Shown: piece by piece, positions 22,802 to 33,757 of the stretch
Layout: every line of letters starts with the position of its first letter
How positions within the stretch are numbered: position 1 is the stretch's first letter
Assembly (NCBI GenBank): GCA_031265955.1
Contig: JAISBY010000004.1
Location: forward strand, 1 to 64,000
Length of the DNA stretch: 64,000 nucleotides
From: Mycoplasmataceae bacterium
Lineage (GTDB): Bacteria > Bacillota_I > Bacilli_A > Mycoplasmatales > Mycoplasmoidaceae
Direction of reading: 5' to 3'
The notes under the pieces: model-generated
What the model saw: the letters and a program-made list of their open reading frames with translations, nothing else
The model's database searches: none
Told to the model about the DNA's origin: nothing
Made by a program: the position numbers and the translations under genes

Positions 22802-23410
22802 ATGAATAATAAAAAGAAAAATCACTTGTCTCAAAACGAGAAATTATCTGAGAGATATCGTATTTGAAGAAAGTATCACCGCAACGCTTCACTCATCGCT
22901 AGTTTAGGTGTACTTGGCGCAAGTGGTGTTGGAATTGGTGTTGGATACAGTATTTGGCATTCAAAACCTTCTAACGATTCTACTAAAAATTATGAAAGCT
23001 ATTTTTTTACGAACAATGAATTTAGGTCCGTTTATGGCAATAATTACGAATTTGATAATTTCAGCGATGGACATATTTGAGGAGGCACAGGACTATCAAT
23101 CTTTTTTTCTACGTCATATGAGGATTCACAATTCTTTACCAGCAAATTCAGATCCGGGCAATATATCTTAGCCTTTGATACTAAAGATCAAGAAGTGCTT
23201 GAAAATCTTCTTTCATTTTATCATCAAAGTTTTGGTATTATCGATAGCAAAACTGTGCAATTTGACTTTAATTTTACCGGATCTGGTTCTGATTTTCATG
23301 ACGCTTCCAAAACCTGCAAATTTAAAATATCTATATTTGATACAATAAACAACAAAGTAATTTATACATGCCCACAAGTGTTTATCTATCATGAATACGA
23401 CCAAGAATAA
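22802..23410 (+). CDS. Membrane-anchored extracellular protein, unknown
   Basis: 202 aa. A basic cytoplasmic start of about 28 residues (NNKKKNHLSQNEKLSERYR) is followed by one Gly-rich membrane helix (SLIASLGVLGASGVGIG), and the remaining 150 residues should be outside. It has an AAGGGG ribosome site. The 3' end overlaps the Fic gene by 20 nt, so the two are translated from one message. No family recognised. The region before it (22669-22801) holds only a 19-codon ORF at 22723-22782 with no ribosome site. Confidence 0.75.
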
Positions 23411-24062
23411 ACTTCTTAAATTTTGTTTTTATTTTGCTTTCTGATCAGTCGAAATATTTGAAGGAAAAAAATACGAATGATATTTAGAAAATAAAAATAA
23501 AATCAAAAAGCAAGCAATCAATATTCTTAATTCAAGGTATTTGATTGATAATATTTTTTTAAAAGCAATAAATTTTAATAACGCATTAATTTTTATTTTA
23601 GAAAATAATGCTCTATCTAAAGAAAAATTATGCTATCTCAACAAGATCATAACCAACAAACTATTCAAAACAACAAGAAAAAAACAAGAAATTGGCAAAT
23701 ATAGAATTAGCGAAGTTTCTTTCGGTTCATTTAAAGGAATAAATGCAAAATTAATAGACAAAAAAATTTCTAAAATATTTTGTGAATATAACAAAAATGA
23801 ATTCCATTCTAAGTTAGAAATTTATGACATGTATTCGAAATTATTGCTTACTCACCCTTTTATTGATGGTAATGGTCGTGTAATGAGATCCATATTCATA
23901 AGCGAGTGGTTAAAAAATGGTTATGAACCATTTGTACTAACACACTCGGACAAAATGAAATTAACGGAATATACAAATTACTACCTTAAAAACCATAACC
24001 CCCAAAATGCAATCAAATTTTTAGAACACTTGGAAAACAAATATTCAAATTTTTATTTTTAA
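23391..24062 (+). CDS. Fic-domain protein (AMPylase family)
   Basis: 223 aa. The Fic core motif HPFIDGNGRVMRS is intact, with the catalytic His near residue 155. The family usually transfers AMP to hydroxyl side chains of target proteins. I extend the start upstream to ATG 23391, across two TGA Trp codons, because the frame stays open and overlaps the preceding gene. The N-terminal SVEIFEGK is near, but does not match, the inhibitory pattern [ST]xxxE[GN]. No signal peptide, so it acts in the cytoplasm unless exported. Partner may be the membrane protein upstream. Toxin or signalling roles are both possible. Confidence 0.85.
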
Positions 24063-24076
24063 ATTTTTGCTAATTA

Positions 24077-25225
24077 CTACTTAATTAAAGAACTTATATT
24101 TTTATTTTGAATGTGAAGTGCATCTGCCACAATTTTGTTTGTTAATTCACCATTGTAAGTAATAATAGCATTCAGTAAAATCTTATTATCTTTTATAGTC
24201 ATTAGAGCATTCTCACCTTTTAAGTGTTTGAGAAATTTTTCAGTTAGTATTGTGCTAATTGCCACACTAATGCTATTGGCGAATAATGAAGGAATGTTTT
24301 CAATGGCAAAATGTTTTACCCCTTCAACAATATAGTAAGGTTTCTTAAAAGTTGATGGTTTGGTTTCGGTATCAGCAGTAACACCTTGATCAATTGCTAA
24401 ATCAACAATGACGCTACCGTGTTTCATAGTGGAAACCATTTTTTGAGTAATTCGTTTTGCTGTTAATGAACCGGGCACGGAATTGGTGTTAATTAATACA
24501 TCTGTATTAATAACAATATTACTTAAATCAGTAAAATCGGCTTTTTTTACCTCAAACTTACAACTATTTAATTTAGCTAATGTATGTAAATGGGTATCAT
24601 CTTTAATTTGTTTGACTAAGTGATCATCATTTTCTAAAACAGTTAGATTAGCTCCTAAGCCTAAAACAGTCTTAGCAGCTTCTAACCCAGCATACGAAGC
24701 ATTTAAGATAGTGAATTGAGCTTTATCTTTATTGTGAGTTAAAGATGCAAATGTCTTACCCAATCCATCTTTAACCATTTTGGATAAGTTATAAGCTCCC
24801 AATAAAACACCGAATCTACCCTTAATTTGCTCATTTGGAATTATTAAACTGAAGACACCATCATCTTGAATTGCCTCAATTCCTAATGTAGTAATCTTAG
24901 TTTTCATTAATTTAAATAAAACTTTAGGATTATTAGCTAAATTAAAAATAGAAACTAGAATTTGATTAGGACTAATACATTTAATTTCGGCGTTAGTTGG
25001 CTTGCTAAGTTTCAAAATTAAATTACTATTACCGATAGTTTCTTTATTGTTGTTTAAGACTTTAGCGCCCACTTCTAAGTATTCGTGGTCAGTAAAACCA
25101 GCGTTATCACCAGCGCCTTTAGTAATTACTATTTCGTGTTTTGCTGCTATTAAAGTTTTAACATCAGTCGGAACTAAACTAACACGATATTCGTTCTTTT
25201 CCTCTTTTAATATTGCAATTTTCAT
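24077..25225 (-). CDS. Alanine dehydrogenase-like protein, divergent
   Basis: 382 aa, close to the usual 370 of alanine dehydrogenase (L-alanine + NAD to pyruvate + NH3 + NADH). R14 in EYRVSLVP, K72 in LILKLSKP and D279 in VDLAIDQG correspond to substrate-binding or catalytic residues of the family. The catalytic His (LHLA in known enzymes) is Asn95 (IFNLA). The nucleotide-binding glycine loop is also changed (LNASYAGLEAAKTVLGLGA). The PntA transhydrogenase subunit is the main alternative; no pntB follows. TAAGGAGT precedes the ATG. It lies downstream of rpmF and a small membrane-protein gene. Confidence 0.75.
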   Translation of the reverse strand: MKIAILKEEKNEYRVSLVPTDVKTLIAAKHEIVITKGAGDNAGFTDHEYLEVGAKVLNNNKETIGNSNLILKLSKPTNAEIKCISPNQILVSIFNLANNPKVLFKLMKTKITTLGIEAIQDDGVFSLIIPNEQIKGRFGVLLGAYNLSKMVKDGLGKTFASLTHNKDKAQFTILNASYAGLEAAKTVLGLGANLTVLENDDHLVKQIKDDTHLHTLAKLNSCKFEVKKADFTDLSNIVINTDVLINTNSVPGSLTAKRITQKMVSTMKHGSVIVDLAIDQGVTADTETKPSTFKKPYYIVEGVKHFAIENIPSLFANSISVAISTILTEKFLKHLKGENALMTIKDNKILLNAIITYNGELTNKIVADALHIQNKNISSLIK

Positions 25226-25234
25226 ATAAACTCC

Positions 25235-25459
25235 TTATGCAAAATGAGAAACAATCATTCCAATGGTTACACCAACGCACGTTCCAATTGCGATAACCAC
25301 AAGTGCCATAACAGAATTGAATCAACGATTTTGCGGCTTAACTTTAATTTTCTGAAATTCATCGCTTGATGGAATAGTTGAAAAATCAATATCCTTAAGC
25401 ATTTCAGTTTGCTGTTCAGACAATGAATTTTTATCAGTTTTGTCTTGTTTTATTGTCAT
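25235..25459 (-). CDS. Small single-helix membrane protein
   Basis: 74 aa. A hydrophilic start of about 45 residues ends in KPQNRWFNSVMALVVIAIG, one membrane helix to the C-terminus. Its ATG shares a base with the rpmF stop (TAATG), so it is translated with rpmF. The ald-like gene starts 9 nt after its stop. Its size and single C-terminal helix recall SecE-like proteins, but I see no decisive motif. Confidence 0.65.
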
Positions 25460-25635
25460 TACTTGACTTCAATTACTTTACGGCCTTTGTAGTATCCACA
25501 ATACGGGCAAACTTTATGCGGTTGAATTGGACGACCACATTTTTTGCAAACAGTGGTTGTAGTTTTCTTTAAAGCGTGATGAGAACGTCTCATTCCTTTA
25601 CGCGATTTACTTGTTCTTCGTTGTTGTACTGCCAT
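25459..25635 (-). CDS. rpmF: 50S ribosomal protein L32
   Basis: 58 aa. MAVQQRRTSKSRKGMRRSHH start is typical. The CKKC and CPYC pairs give a zinc-binding form. An AAGGAAA ribosome site precedes it. First gene of a small minus-strand operon with the single-helix protein and the ald-like gene. Confidence 0.95.
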   Translation of the reverse strand: MAVQQRRTSKSRKGMRRSHHALKKTTTTVCKKCGRPIQPHKVCPYCGYYKGRKVIEVK

Positions 25636-25788
25636 AATTTCCTTAATTTTTAAATAACTATAAAAGTAAAATGGATTATATATATATTTTGCATTTATTT
25701 CGAAAGGGAAAAATGAAATGTTTATTAAATAGATATCGTGGAAAAATATACAATCACCACCAATGGTTACAAATAACAACATATAGCA

Positions 25789-25794
25789 TATAAT
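25789..25794 (+). promoter_or_regulatory. -10 box of the asp23-fakA operon, leaderless
   Basis: TATAAT ends 7 nt before the ATG at 25802, leaving no space for a ribosome site. The operon of nine genes to 34456 may start here. Confidence 0.6.
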
Positions 25795-25801
25795 TTGGAA
25801 C

Positions 25802-26080
25802 ATGTCTAAAGTTGATCGAATCAATTATGACGAAAGTCTTGTAATACGTTTAGTGGCAAATATCGTATCAAAAGTACCGGGAGTGGATGTTAATGATAAC
25901 TTTAATGTTACCATTAATGAAAAACACACAGTGCTCGGCATCATTTTTAAGCCATTACCAGACGTTTTAAATGTCTTTCAAATTGCTCGTAAAGTACAGG
26001 AAACTGTTTACTACAATGTGAAGAAAACTTTTGACTTATATAACATCACAATTAATGTGGTAATTGATGGAGATAAATAA
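25802..26080 (+). CDS. Asp23/Gls24 family protein (YloU-like)
   Basis: 92 aa, slightly shorter than YloU. It has the strand-helix pattern of Asp23 proteins (VANIVSKVPGVDVNDNFNV, ITINVVIDG). It sits just before fakA, as yloU lies before yloV in Bacillus. Precise role in this family is not known. Confidence 0.65.
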   Translation: MSKVDRINYDESLVIRLVANIVSKVPGVDVNDNFNVTINEKHTVLGIIFKPLPDVLNVFQIARKVQETVYYNVKKTFDLYNITINVVIDGDK

Positions 26081-26084
26081 TCAT

Positions 26085-27779
26085 ATGCTTACGTTAAATG
26101 CTGCAAAATTAAAACAAATGTTCGTTGCCGGCGCTGAAGCAGTTGCTAGTGAGTATGAATACATAAACGAACTAAATGTATTCCCTGTTCCAGATGGTGA
26201 TACTGGAACTAACATGATGATTACTATCAATGGTGCAGTAGATACCATTCGCAACATTGATTACACCGATATTTTTTTACTAGGTAAAAATTTCTCTCGT
26301 GGTCTTTTAATGAATGCGCGAGGAAACTCTGGTGTAATTTTTTCCCAAATCATTAAAGGTTTTACTTCAATTTTGAAAGAAGGCAAAAATGAAATTGGAG
26401 TGGTAGATTTTGTTAGTGCTTTTTCAGCCGCTAAAAATACGGCTTACGCTGCCGTAGCCAGTCCTGTAGAAGGTACAATACTTACTGTAATTCGCGTTAC
26501 TGCCGAAAATTTGAACAAACAGCGTAATTTTAAATCCATTGAAGATGTAATGAAAACTGCTTGCAAAGAAGCACAGAAGATTTTATTACAAACTCCAGAA
26601 CTTTTACGAGAATTAAAGGAAGTTGGTGTTGTTGACTCTGGTGGTTATGGTCTTTGTCGTTTTTTTGATGGAATGCTGTTAGCATTGGGCAAAAACGTTG
26701 AACTTGATACGGCCAAAAAAATTCCACTTAATAAAATTGAAGCCAAAAGATCTTTTATCAACGGTTTGGAAGATTCTAATGTTGGTTTTGGTTATTGTTG
26801 TGAGTTTATCATGATATTAAAATCACGTGTCTCATTAAAACAATCAAAAAAAAGAGATTTTGATTTGGCATCATTTAAAAAAGAATTAAATTCAATTGGT
26901 GATTCTACTGCCGTTGTGAAAGAAGATGATTTAGTAAAAGTTCACATTCACACTTTGACTCCTTATCGTTTATTAGAAATTGGTGCTAAGTACGGTGAAT
27001 TTAACAAGGTGAAAATTGAAAATATGACTTTGCAGTTTCTTGAAAGAAATCCTGGAACCACTTTAGAAAAAATTCAAGATCAAATCAAAGCTAAAAGAAA
27101 ATTACCAAGTGAAGTGAAAATTATTGCTACCGTTCCTTCAGCAACAATTGCAAAACTTTATAAAGATAAATTGAATATCAACCACACAATTAATACTGAA
27201 ATAACTGGCAACCCATCAATTCAAGAATTCTTGGATAAGATTAGAGAAGCCAATACATCAAACATTATCATTGTTGTTGATGATTCCAATATTCTTTTAG
27301 CAGCAAGAGAAGCAGCAACATTAACTGCTAATGAAATTAATATCGAAATTATTAATGCACATAATATTGCTGCTTCATATCTCGCTTGCTTAAGTTTTGA
27401 TCCAATTCAAGACATTGGCACTAACGAAAATAATATTAGCGAGATTGTTGAATCAACCGTTGTCGGAAAGGTATCAGTTTCAAGTAAATTTGTAAAATAT
27501 TCTCACATTGAAATTAAAAAGAAAGATTTTATCGGTATCATTGATAAGAGAATTGTGGTTTCAGGTAAGAATTTAACACAATTATTACAAGAATTTAGTG
27601 ATAAATTGGTAGATGAATTACGTAAACCAAAAGTTGCTTACATTATTTATGGCCGCGACGCTCAATTACGTGACATTAAATCGTTAAAAAAATATTTAAC
27701 TGAGACTCATTCGTTAAACGTTTCGTTAGTCAATGGTGATCAGCAAACTTATTCTCTCTATATTGCTATTCAACGATAA
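26085..27779 (+). CDS. fakA: Fatty acid kinase catalytic subunit (FakA/YloV)
   Basis: 564 aa. The N-terminal DhaL-type kinase domain has NVFPVPDGDTGTNM and ARGNSGVIFSQIIKGF. A middle domain and a DegV-like C-terminal part follow. It phosphorylates fatty acids bound to a FakB protein, giving acyl-phosphate for PlsX/PlsY. No FakB gene is in the window. I start at ATG 26085, after the asp23 stop, because GGAG is upstream; an earlier in-frame start at 26067 would overlap that gene. plsX follows after 25 nt. Confidence 0.88.
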   Translation: MLTLNAAKLKQMFVAGAEAVASEYEYINELNVFPVPDGDTGTNMMITINGAVDTIRNIDYTDIFLLGKNFSRGLLMNARGNSGVIFSQIIKGFTSILKEGKNEIGVVDFVSAFSAAKNTAYAAVASPVEGTILTVIRVTAENLNKQRNFKSIEDVMKTACKEAQKILLQTPELLRELKEVGVVDSGGYGLCRFFDGMLLALGKNVELDTAKKIPLNKIEAKRSFINGLEDSNVGFGYCCEFIMILKSRVSLKQSKKRDFDLASFKKELNSIGDSTAVVKEDDLVKVHIHTLTPYRLLEIGAKYGEFNKVKIENMTLQFLERNPGTTLEKIQDQIKAKRKLPSEVKIIATVPSATIAKLYKDKLNINHTINTEITGNPSIQEFLDKIREANTSNIIIVVDDSNILLAAREAATLTANEINIEIINAHNIAASYLACLSFDPIQDIGTNENNISEIVESTVVGKVSVSSKFVKYSHIEIKKKDFIGIIDKRIVVSGKNLTQLLQEFSDKLVDELRKPKVAYIIYGRDAQLRDIKSLKKYLTETHSLNVSLVNGDQQTYSLYIAIQR

Positions 27780-27786
27780 TTATCAA

Positions 27787-27792
27787 TATAAT
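27787..27792 (+). promoter_or_regulatory. -10 box before plsX
   Basis: TATAAT ends 12 nt upstream of the plsX ATG. It may give plsX-rnc-smc an extra promoter inside the cluster. Confidence 0.5.
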
Positions 27793-27804
27793 TAATGCAC
27801 TTTT

Positions 27805-28785
27805 ATGAAATTAGCAATAGATGTAATGGGTTTTGAAAATGATATTTCCGAAGCCATTAAAGCATGTCGCAGATTTAAAAAACAATATCAAGAAGTAAAA
27901 TTTATTTTGGTTGGAAAAGAAAACGAAATTAAATCTCGCCTTAATAAGTCAGATGATTTTCAAATTATTAATGCAGATGATGTTATCACCATGAATGACA
28001 GCCCAATGTTAGCAGTTAGAAAGACTAATTCTTCAATGTACAAAGCAATTGAATTGGTTCAAACAAATCAAGCCGACGGTGTTTTATCAGCGGGATCAAG
28101 TACTTGCTACGTTCCAATAACTTATTTACTTTTAAAATTAATTGATGGTATTAATAAACCTGCATTCATGCCATATTTACCAACATTAAATAAAAAAGGA
28201 TTAATGCTGTTGGATGCTGGCGCAAACAAACAATGCACAGGCGATGATTTATATCAATTCGCTAAGATGGGTTCAATTTATTGTCAAACAATACGTAACA
28301 TTGATAAACCACGTGTTGGTATTATTAATATTGGCACCGAAATTGATAAAGGTTTTGAATATCATAGAGAAGCACATCAATTAATTTCAAAAGATAAAAG
28401 TATTAATTTTATTGGCTTTGTTGAACCACGTGATTTATTGGAAGGTATAGTTGATATAGCAGTTGCAGATGGATATACAGGTAATATTACCCTAAAAGCG
28501 TTAGAAGGCGGGCTCAAAACGATAAAAATTGCCTTAAAAAAAGAATTTAAAAGACCGTGAAATTGATTAGGCGCCATTTTATCGTTAGGAGCAATTAGTG
28601 GTTTGATAAATGTATTTGACTATAGAAATAATGCCGGAGCGTTTGTAATGGGTTTACAAAAAATTGCTGTCAAAACACATGGAAGTGCTGATGAGCAACA
28701 ATTTTATTCGTCAATTCGTATGTTATATGAAGCGGTTGATAAAAAAGTAACTGATCACATTAAAGAATCCTTAGGTAAAAAATAA
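27805..28785 (+). CDS. plsX: Phosphate acyltransferase PlsX
   Basis: 326 aa. It exchanges acyl groups between acyl carrier protein and phosphate. MKLAIDVMGFENDISEAI opens it where most have DAMGGD, a slightly changed motif. SAGSSTCYVP, LLDAGANKQCT and NIGTEIDKG (GxExxKG) match the family. One TGA Trp pair (PWNW) splits it. Its stop shares one base with the rnc start. Confidence 0.9.
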
Positions 28786-29456
28786 TGTATCAAATTCAAC
28801 AGCTATTAAAAGCTTTTAATATACGTGCAAAGAACTTTTCTTTATACGAGCAAGCTTTTACACATACTTCTTATGCTCATGACCATAAATCAACGAAGGA
28901 TTATGAAAAGTTAGAATTTTTAGGTGATTCTGTCATTCAACTAATAATAAGCGAACATTTGATGCAAAAACATCCCCAAATGGACGAGGGAACTCTCTCA
29001 AGACAAAGAATTATTATGGTACAGTCTAAAACATTAATTAAAGCATCAATCCAATTAAGACTACCTGAACTTATTAAATTTGGAGACGCCATTAAGGATA
29101 AAAAGAATTTTTCTGATTACATCAAGGAAGATGTTTTTGAATCATTCATTGGAGCTTTATATTTAGATCAAGGTTTAGAAATATGCCGTAATGTACTAAA
29201 ACGCACAGTAATTCATATGTATGAAATACATTCGCTAAATGAAATGCGCGATTTTAAATCAATGTTGCAAGAATATATGCAAAAGTTTAGTAAACATGAT
29301 ATTGTTTATAAAACTGTTAATAATCAAAATGGTGATTATTGAGTAGAAGTTTGGATAAATAATATTAAAAAAGGTATAGGACATGGTGTTAAAATTAAAG
29401 AAGCGCAAGTTCAAGCTGCTAGAGACGCTTATAAAAAGTTAACGAAAGGAAAATAA
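28785..29456 (+). CDS. rnc: Ribonuclease III
   Basis: 223 aa. It cuts double-stranded RNA, including rRNA precursors. EKLEFLGDSVIQLIISEHL is the signature, with the acidic cluster EDVFESFIGALYLDQG. A double-stranded RNA-binding domain with KIKEAQVQAARDAYKKL closes it. Start overlaps the plsX stop (TAATG) and smc begins 2 nt after. Confidence 0.95.
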
Positions 29457-29458
29457 AC

Positions 29459-32422
29459 ATGCCAATCTTTTTAAAAAAATTTAAAGCAAATGGTTTTAAA
29501 TCCTTCGCGAACAATATTGAAGTTAATTTTGATCAACATATGTCTGGTGTGGTTGGGCCAAACGGTAGTGGCAAATCAAACATTGTTGATGCCATAAAAT
29601 GAGTGTTAGGTGAACGGAGCAGTAAAACACTTCGTGGTAAAACTAATGAAGATGTTATTTTCCACGGATCAGTAGGACATGATAAATCAAAAAATGCCGA
29701 AGTTACTCTAGTATTTGATAATACTTCGAAGGTTTTACATTATGATGGAAAAGAAATCGCCATCACTCGTCGTCTTACAAGAGGAGAAGGAACGAATGAA
29801 TATTTTATAAACAACGAACCTTGTCGATTGAAAGACATTCAAGATGTTTTTTTAGATACTGGTTTATCTAAAGGTTCATTAGGCATTATTTCTCAAGGCA
29901 CAGTTCAATGATTCGTTGAAGCTAAACCAGAGGAACGACGTACAATTTTTGAAGAAGCTGCGGGTATTGGTTTATATACTAAAAAGAAAGAAGAATCAAA
30001 TTCACAGCTTGCTAGAACTGAAGAAAATTTAAATCGCATTTTAGATATTACGAATGAATTAGGAAGCGATGTTAAAAAGTTAACTAAGCAAGCAGAGAAG
30101 GCTAAAATCTTTGCTGAAAAACGTAAGGAATTAATGCATTTGGATTTAACTATAACTGTTAAGGACTTAAAATATTTTCAAGAAAAATTGGTAAAAATTA
30201 ACTCTGAATTAAAAAACGCTCGAAACGAATTAGAAATTTTTGAACCTGATACTAAAGCGATCGTTGAAACTTTAAAACTCTCAAAAGAAAAAACCGAAAT
30301 AGCCGATAAAAATATTGAGGTTCTCACTCAACAATTAACTGATTTAATTGAAAAAATTAATAAGATTGAATTGAAAAAAGCCAATATTCAAAATAAATTG
30401 ACTAATGATATTTCTAGTGACAATATTGAAAAAAGAGCTGAAGCATACAGACAATTATTAGCGTCAACTAAATTTGAGCTAGATGATGCTAAAGAAAAAG
30501 CTAAAAAACTCCAAGGCGAAATAGAGGCATATAACGAGATTGTTGAAAAATTAGCTATTCGTCGAAATGAATTAATGGATTTATCTAGCAAACATTCCAT
30601 TAAATTAGCTGAAGTTCGTATTCAAGGGAAGAATATTAGAGAAGCATTAGAATCTCGCAGTCATCTAGATCTAGGCGTTAAAACCATCATAGAAAATAAG
30701 CAGGCACTCTCAGGGGTAAAAGGCACTATCCGTGATTTTTTAACTGTTAAAGAAGATTATGAAAAAGCCATTTTAACTGCTCTAGGGAAAAGTATTCAAA
30801 ATGTCATTGTTGAATCAGTTGATGATGCAAGAATTGCAGTTGATTTCTTAAAAAGAAACAAAAGTGGAAGAGCAACATTTTTACCATTGGATTCTATTAA
30901 ACCAAGAGTTATAAAAAACGAACATCTAGAAGTTTTAAAAATGCAAAATGGCTTTGTTAATACTGCAAACAATCTTGTAGAATTCGACACTTCATATTCT
31001 AACGTTTTTAATTATTTATTGGGTAACATTATTATTGCTAACGATTTAAATACTGCTACTGTATTGTCGAAATACACTTATCAAATTTACCGAGTAATTT
31101 CACTTGACGGAGATATTGTTGCTCCTGGTGGAGTAATTACTGGTGGATACAACAGAATTAATCCTATTATGTCTGTAAATTTAGAAACTAAATTAGCAGA
31201 GCTTGAAAAGGAATTTAGTACTTTAGATAGTGAACTTGTAACATATCGTGTTGATCTTGAAAAAGCAACTGCCGAACTAAATGAGGCTTCTTTTAAACAA
31301 AATGAAAAAAAGATTCTAATGTCACGTTACGACGAATCTATTAAAACAAATGAGGGTCAGTACTATAAATACCAAATGGACTATGACCAATTGGTTAAAA
31401 AGAATGATTTAACTGACAAACGCGAACAATGAACTGAAACATCACTAAATGAAGAGATTGCGAAATTAAATCTTAACAAAGATAAAATAACTCAGTCCCT
31501 AGGCGTTGCTCGTCAAAACAAAACAATTTATAAAGCAAAAGTTGATGATTTAGAAGCTAAATTAACAGAATTACGTTTCATGATTGACAAACACCGTGAT
31601 ACAGTTGCCGCCCATGAAACTGAAAAAGTTCGTTGTGAAGCTGTCATTGAAAATGCGCGCAATAAAATTAATCAAAATTACCATATGACAATTGAATATG
31701 CTTCAGAAAATTACAATGGCGAATTACCAATGTCCGATAATCAAGCTCGTGAAACTGTTAGTAAGTTACAATCTGAAATTGACAGATTGGGTTCTATAAA
31801 CATGGAAGCAATGGACGAATTGGAAGAAAAACAGAAACGTTACGATGAGTTATTAGCGCAACAAAGTGAATTAGAAAAAGCTAAAAACGACATTGTTGAA
31901 GCGATTAAAGAACTTGATAATAAAGCTAGGGAAGATTTTACCAAGACTATTGATGCAGTTAATGAAACTTTACCTACAGTGTTTAAATATTTATTCGGTG
32001 GTGGAATGTGCCGTGTGGAATACGTTGATCCTGAAAATGTATTGACAAGCGGAATCGACGTTACCGCAAATCCTCCTGGCAAAAACGTTGTGCATTTAAA
32101 TTTATTATCAGGTGGTGAAAAAACTTTAGTGGCCTTATCAATTTTATTCGCCATTTTAAGAAATAAGAGTTTCCCTTTAATAATTCTAGATGAAGCTGAA
32201 TCAGCACTAGACCCAGCTAACGTTGAACGTTTTGGAAAAATTATTCACGAAAACTCTGACAAAACGCAATTCGTTGTTATTACCCACCGCCCAGGAACAA
32301 TGGAGAGATGTGACGTTCTTTTTGGTGCCACAATGCAAACAAAAGGTGTTACAAGTTTATTTAAGGTGTCTCTATCTCAAGCCAAAGCAGAATTTGGTTC
32401 AGAAGATGAAAAGGGAAAATAG
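29459..32422 (+). CDS. smc: Chromosome segregation protein SMC
   Basis: 987 aa. The N-terminal Walker A GPNGSGKSN is near residue 35. Two long coiled coils flank a hinge (about 415-530, with GVKGTIRDF). The C-terminal ABC signature LSGGEKTLVALS and Walker B LIILDEAESALDP complete the ATPase. It compacts chromosomes as a dimer with ScpA/B, whose genes are not here. At 987 aa it is shorter than the roughly 1180 aa of Bacillus SMC, from shorter coiled coils. TGA Trp splits it into four open pieces. Confidence 0.95.
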
Positions 32423-32425
32423 CTC

Positions 32426-33457
32426 ATGGGGATATTCAGTAAATTTAAAAATTTACTAATTGGAAAGAAAAAGGTTTCTGATCAAATTGCTAAGGTTAAT
32501 CAGGAAAAAGTCGAAATTGATCAAAAGAAATTCGATCAAGGCTTAAAAAAGTCATCTAGTCTTCTAAATAGTTCAATCAATCAGATAGCAGCTAAATATC
32601 GACGTTTGGATGATGAATTAATCGAAAACATTGAAGAAGCATTATTATCGTTTGACATCGGTACTAGCGCTTCTCAAAAAATACTAGAAGCAATTATTAC
32701 TGAAATAAAATATCAAAACATCGCTGATCCAGAATTAATAAAACAAATCATTATTGATAAACTTTTTGTTTATTACATTCAAGACACAGATGTAAATAGC
32801 GACATTAAATTAGTACCAAACAAAACAAATGTCATTTTAGTAACTGGTGTAAATGGTGTTGGCAAAACTACTAGTATTGCTAAATTGGCGCATTTGTATA
32901 AGAACAAGAATTATAAAGTTTGTGTCGTGGCAGCAGACACGTTTAGAGCGGGTGCAATCGCTCAATTAGAAGTATGATCTAACCGAATTGGTGTACATAT
33001 TTTTAAGCCGCAAAAAGATGGCCAAGATCCAGCAAGTGTTATATATGACGGATTAGATTTTGCCAAACAAAATAGAATTGATATTTTAATATGTGATACT
33101 TCTGGACGATTGCAAAATAAAATTCATTTAATGAATGAATTAAAAAAAATTAATAGTGTTATTAATAAATTTGATTCTGATCAACCAATTGAATCGCTTT
33201 TAGTAATAGATGCTACTACTGGTCAATCAGGGATTGTTCAAGCGAAGGCTTTTAATGAAGTAACTAAAGTCACAGGAATCATCTTAACAAAAATGGATAG
33301 TACATCTAAGGGCGGCATTGTTCTTTCTATAAAAGATGCATTTAATTTGCCGGTAAAATTTATTGGTTTAGGTGAGTCTTTAAACGATTTAGAACCGTTT
33401 GATCTTGAAATGTTCATTCATGGTTTAATCAAAGAATTGGAAATTAATGAACAGTAA
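32426..33457 (+). CDS. ftsY: Signal recognition particle receptor FtsY
   Basis: 343 aa. The NG domain has Walker A GVNGVGKTTSIAKLA near residue 142, DTSGRLQNK and TKMDSTSKGG. It docks SRP-ribosome complexes at the membrane. A charged Lys/Glu-rich N-terminus replaces a large A domain. It follows smc by 3 nt and overlaps ylxM by 11 nt, the classic rnc-smc-ftsY order. Confidence 0.95.
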
Positions 33458-33755
33458 AAAAAATACAGTTAAATACAGCGAATTATTTTTGCATTATCAA
33501 TCACTTTTCACAAAAAAGCAAAAAAGCTATTTAACCGATTATTTTCTGAATGATTTTTCTTTCAAAGAAGTTGCAAAAAAATATCATGTAACAACTATGG
33601 CTGTAGTTGACAGTGTCAATCGTAGCAAAAAAACTTTAAATTTTTATGAATCCAAATTGCATTTGCATGAGAAATTTCAAAAGCGTATAAAGATATACGA
33701 TAAGATGACTAATAAAAATATCAAAAATAAACTTGAAGAGATTGATAAAATATAA
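33447..33755 (+). CDS. ylxM: YlxM/p13-like helix-turn-helix SRP accessory protein
   Basis: 102 aa. A helix-turn-helix like sigma region 4 (SFKEVAKKYHVTTMAVVDSV) is preceded by FTKKQKSYLTDYFLNDF, matching the UPF0122 (YlxM) family. In Bacillus ylxM sits beside ffh; here it overlaps ftsY by 11 nt, tying it to the SRP receptor. It may modulate SRP GTPase activity. Confidence 0.75.
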   Translation: MNSKKNTVKYSELFLHYQSLFTKKQKSYLTDYFLNDFSFKEVAKKYHVTTMAVVDSVNRSKKTLNFYESKLHLHEKFQKRIKIYDKMTNKNIKNKLEEIDKI

Positions 33756-33757
33756 TT

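Noticed and set aside
24077-25225. PntA transhydrogenase subunit
   Set aside because: No pntB next to it, and residues around D279 fit alanine dehydrogenase better; not fully excluded.
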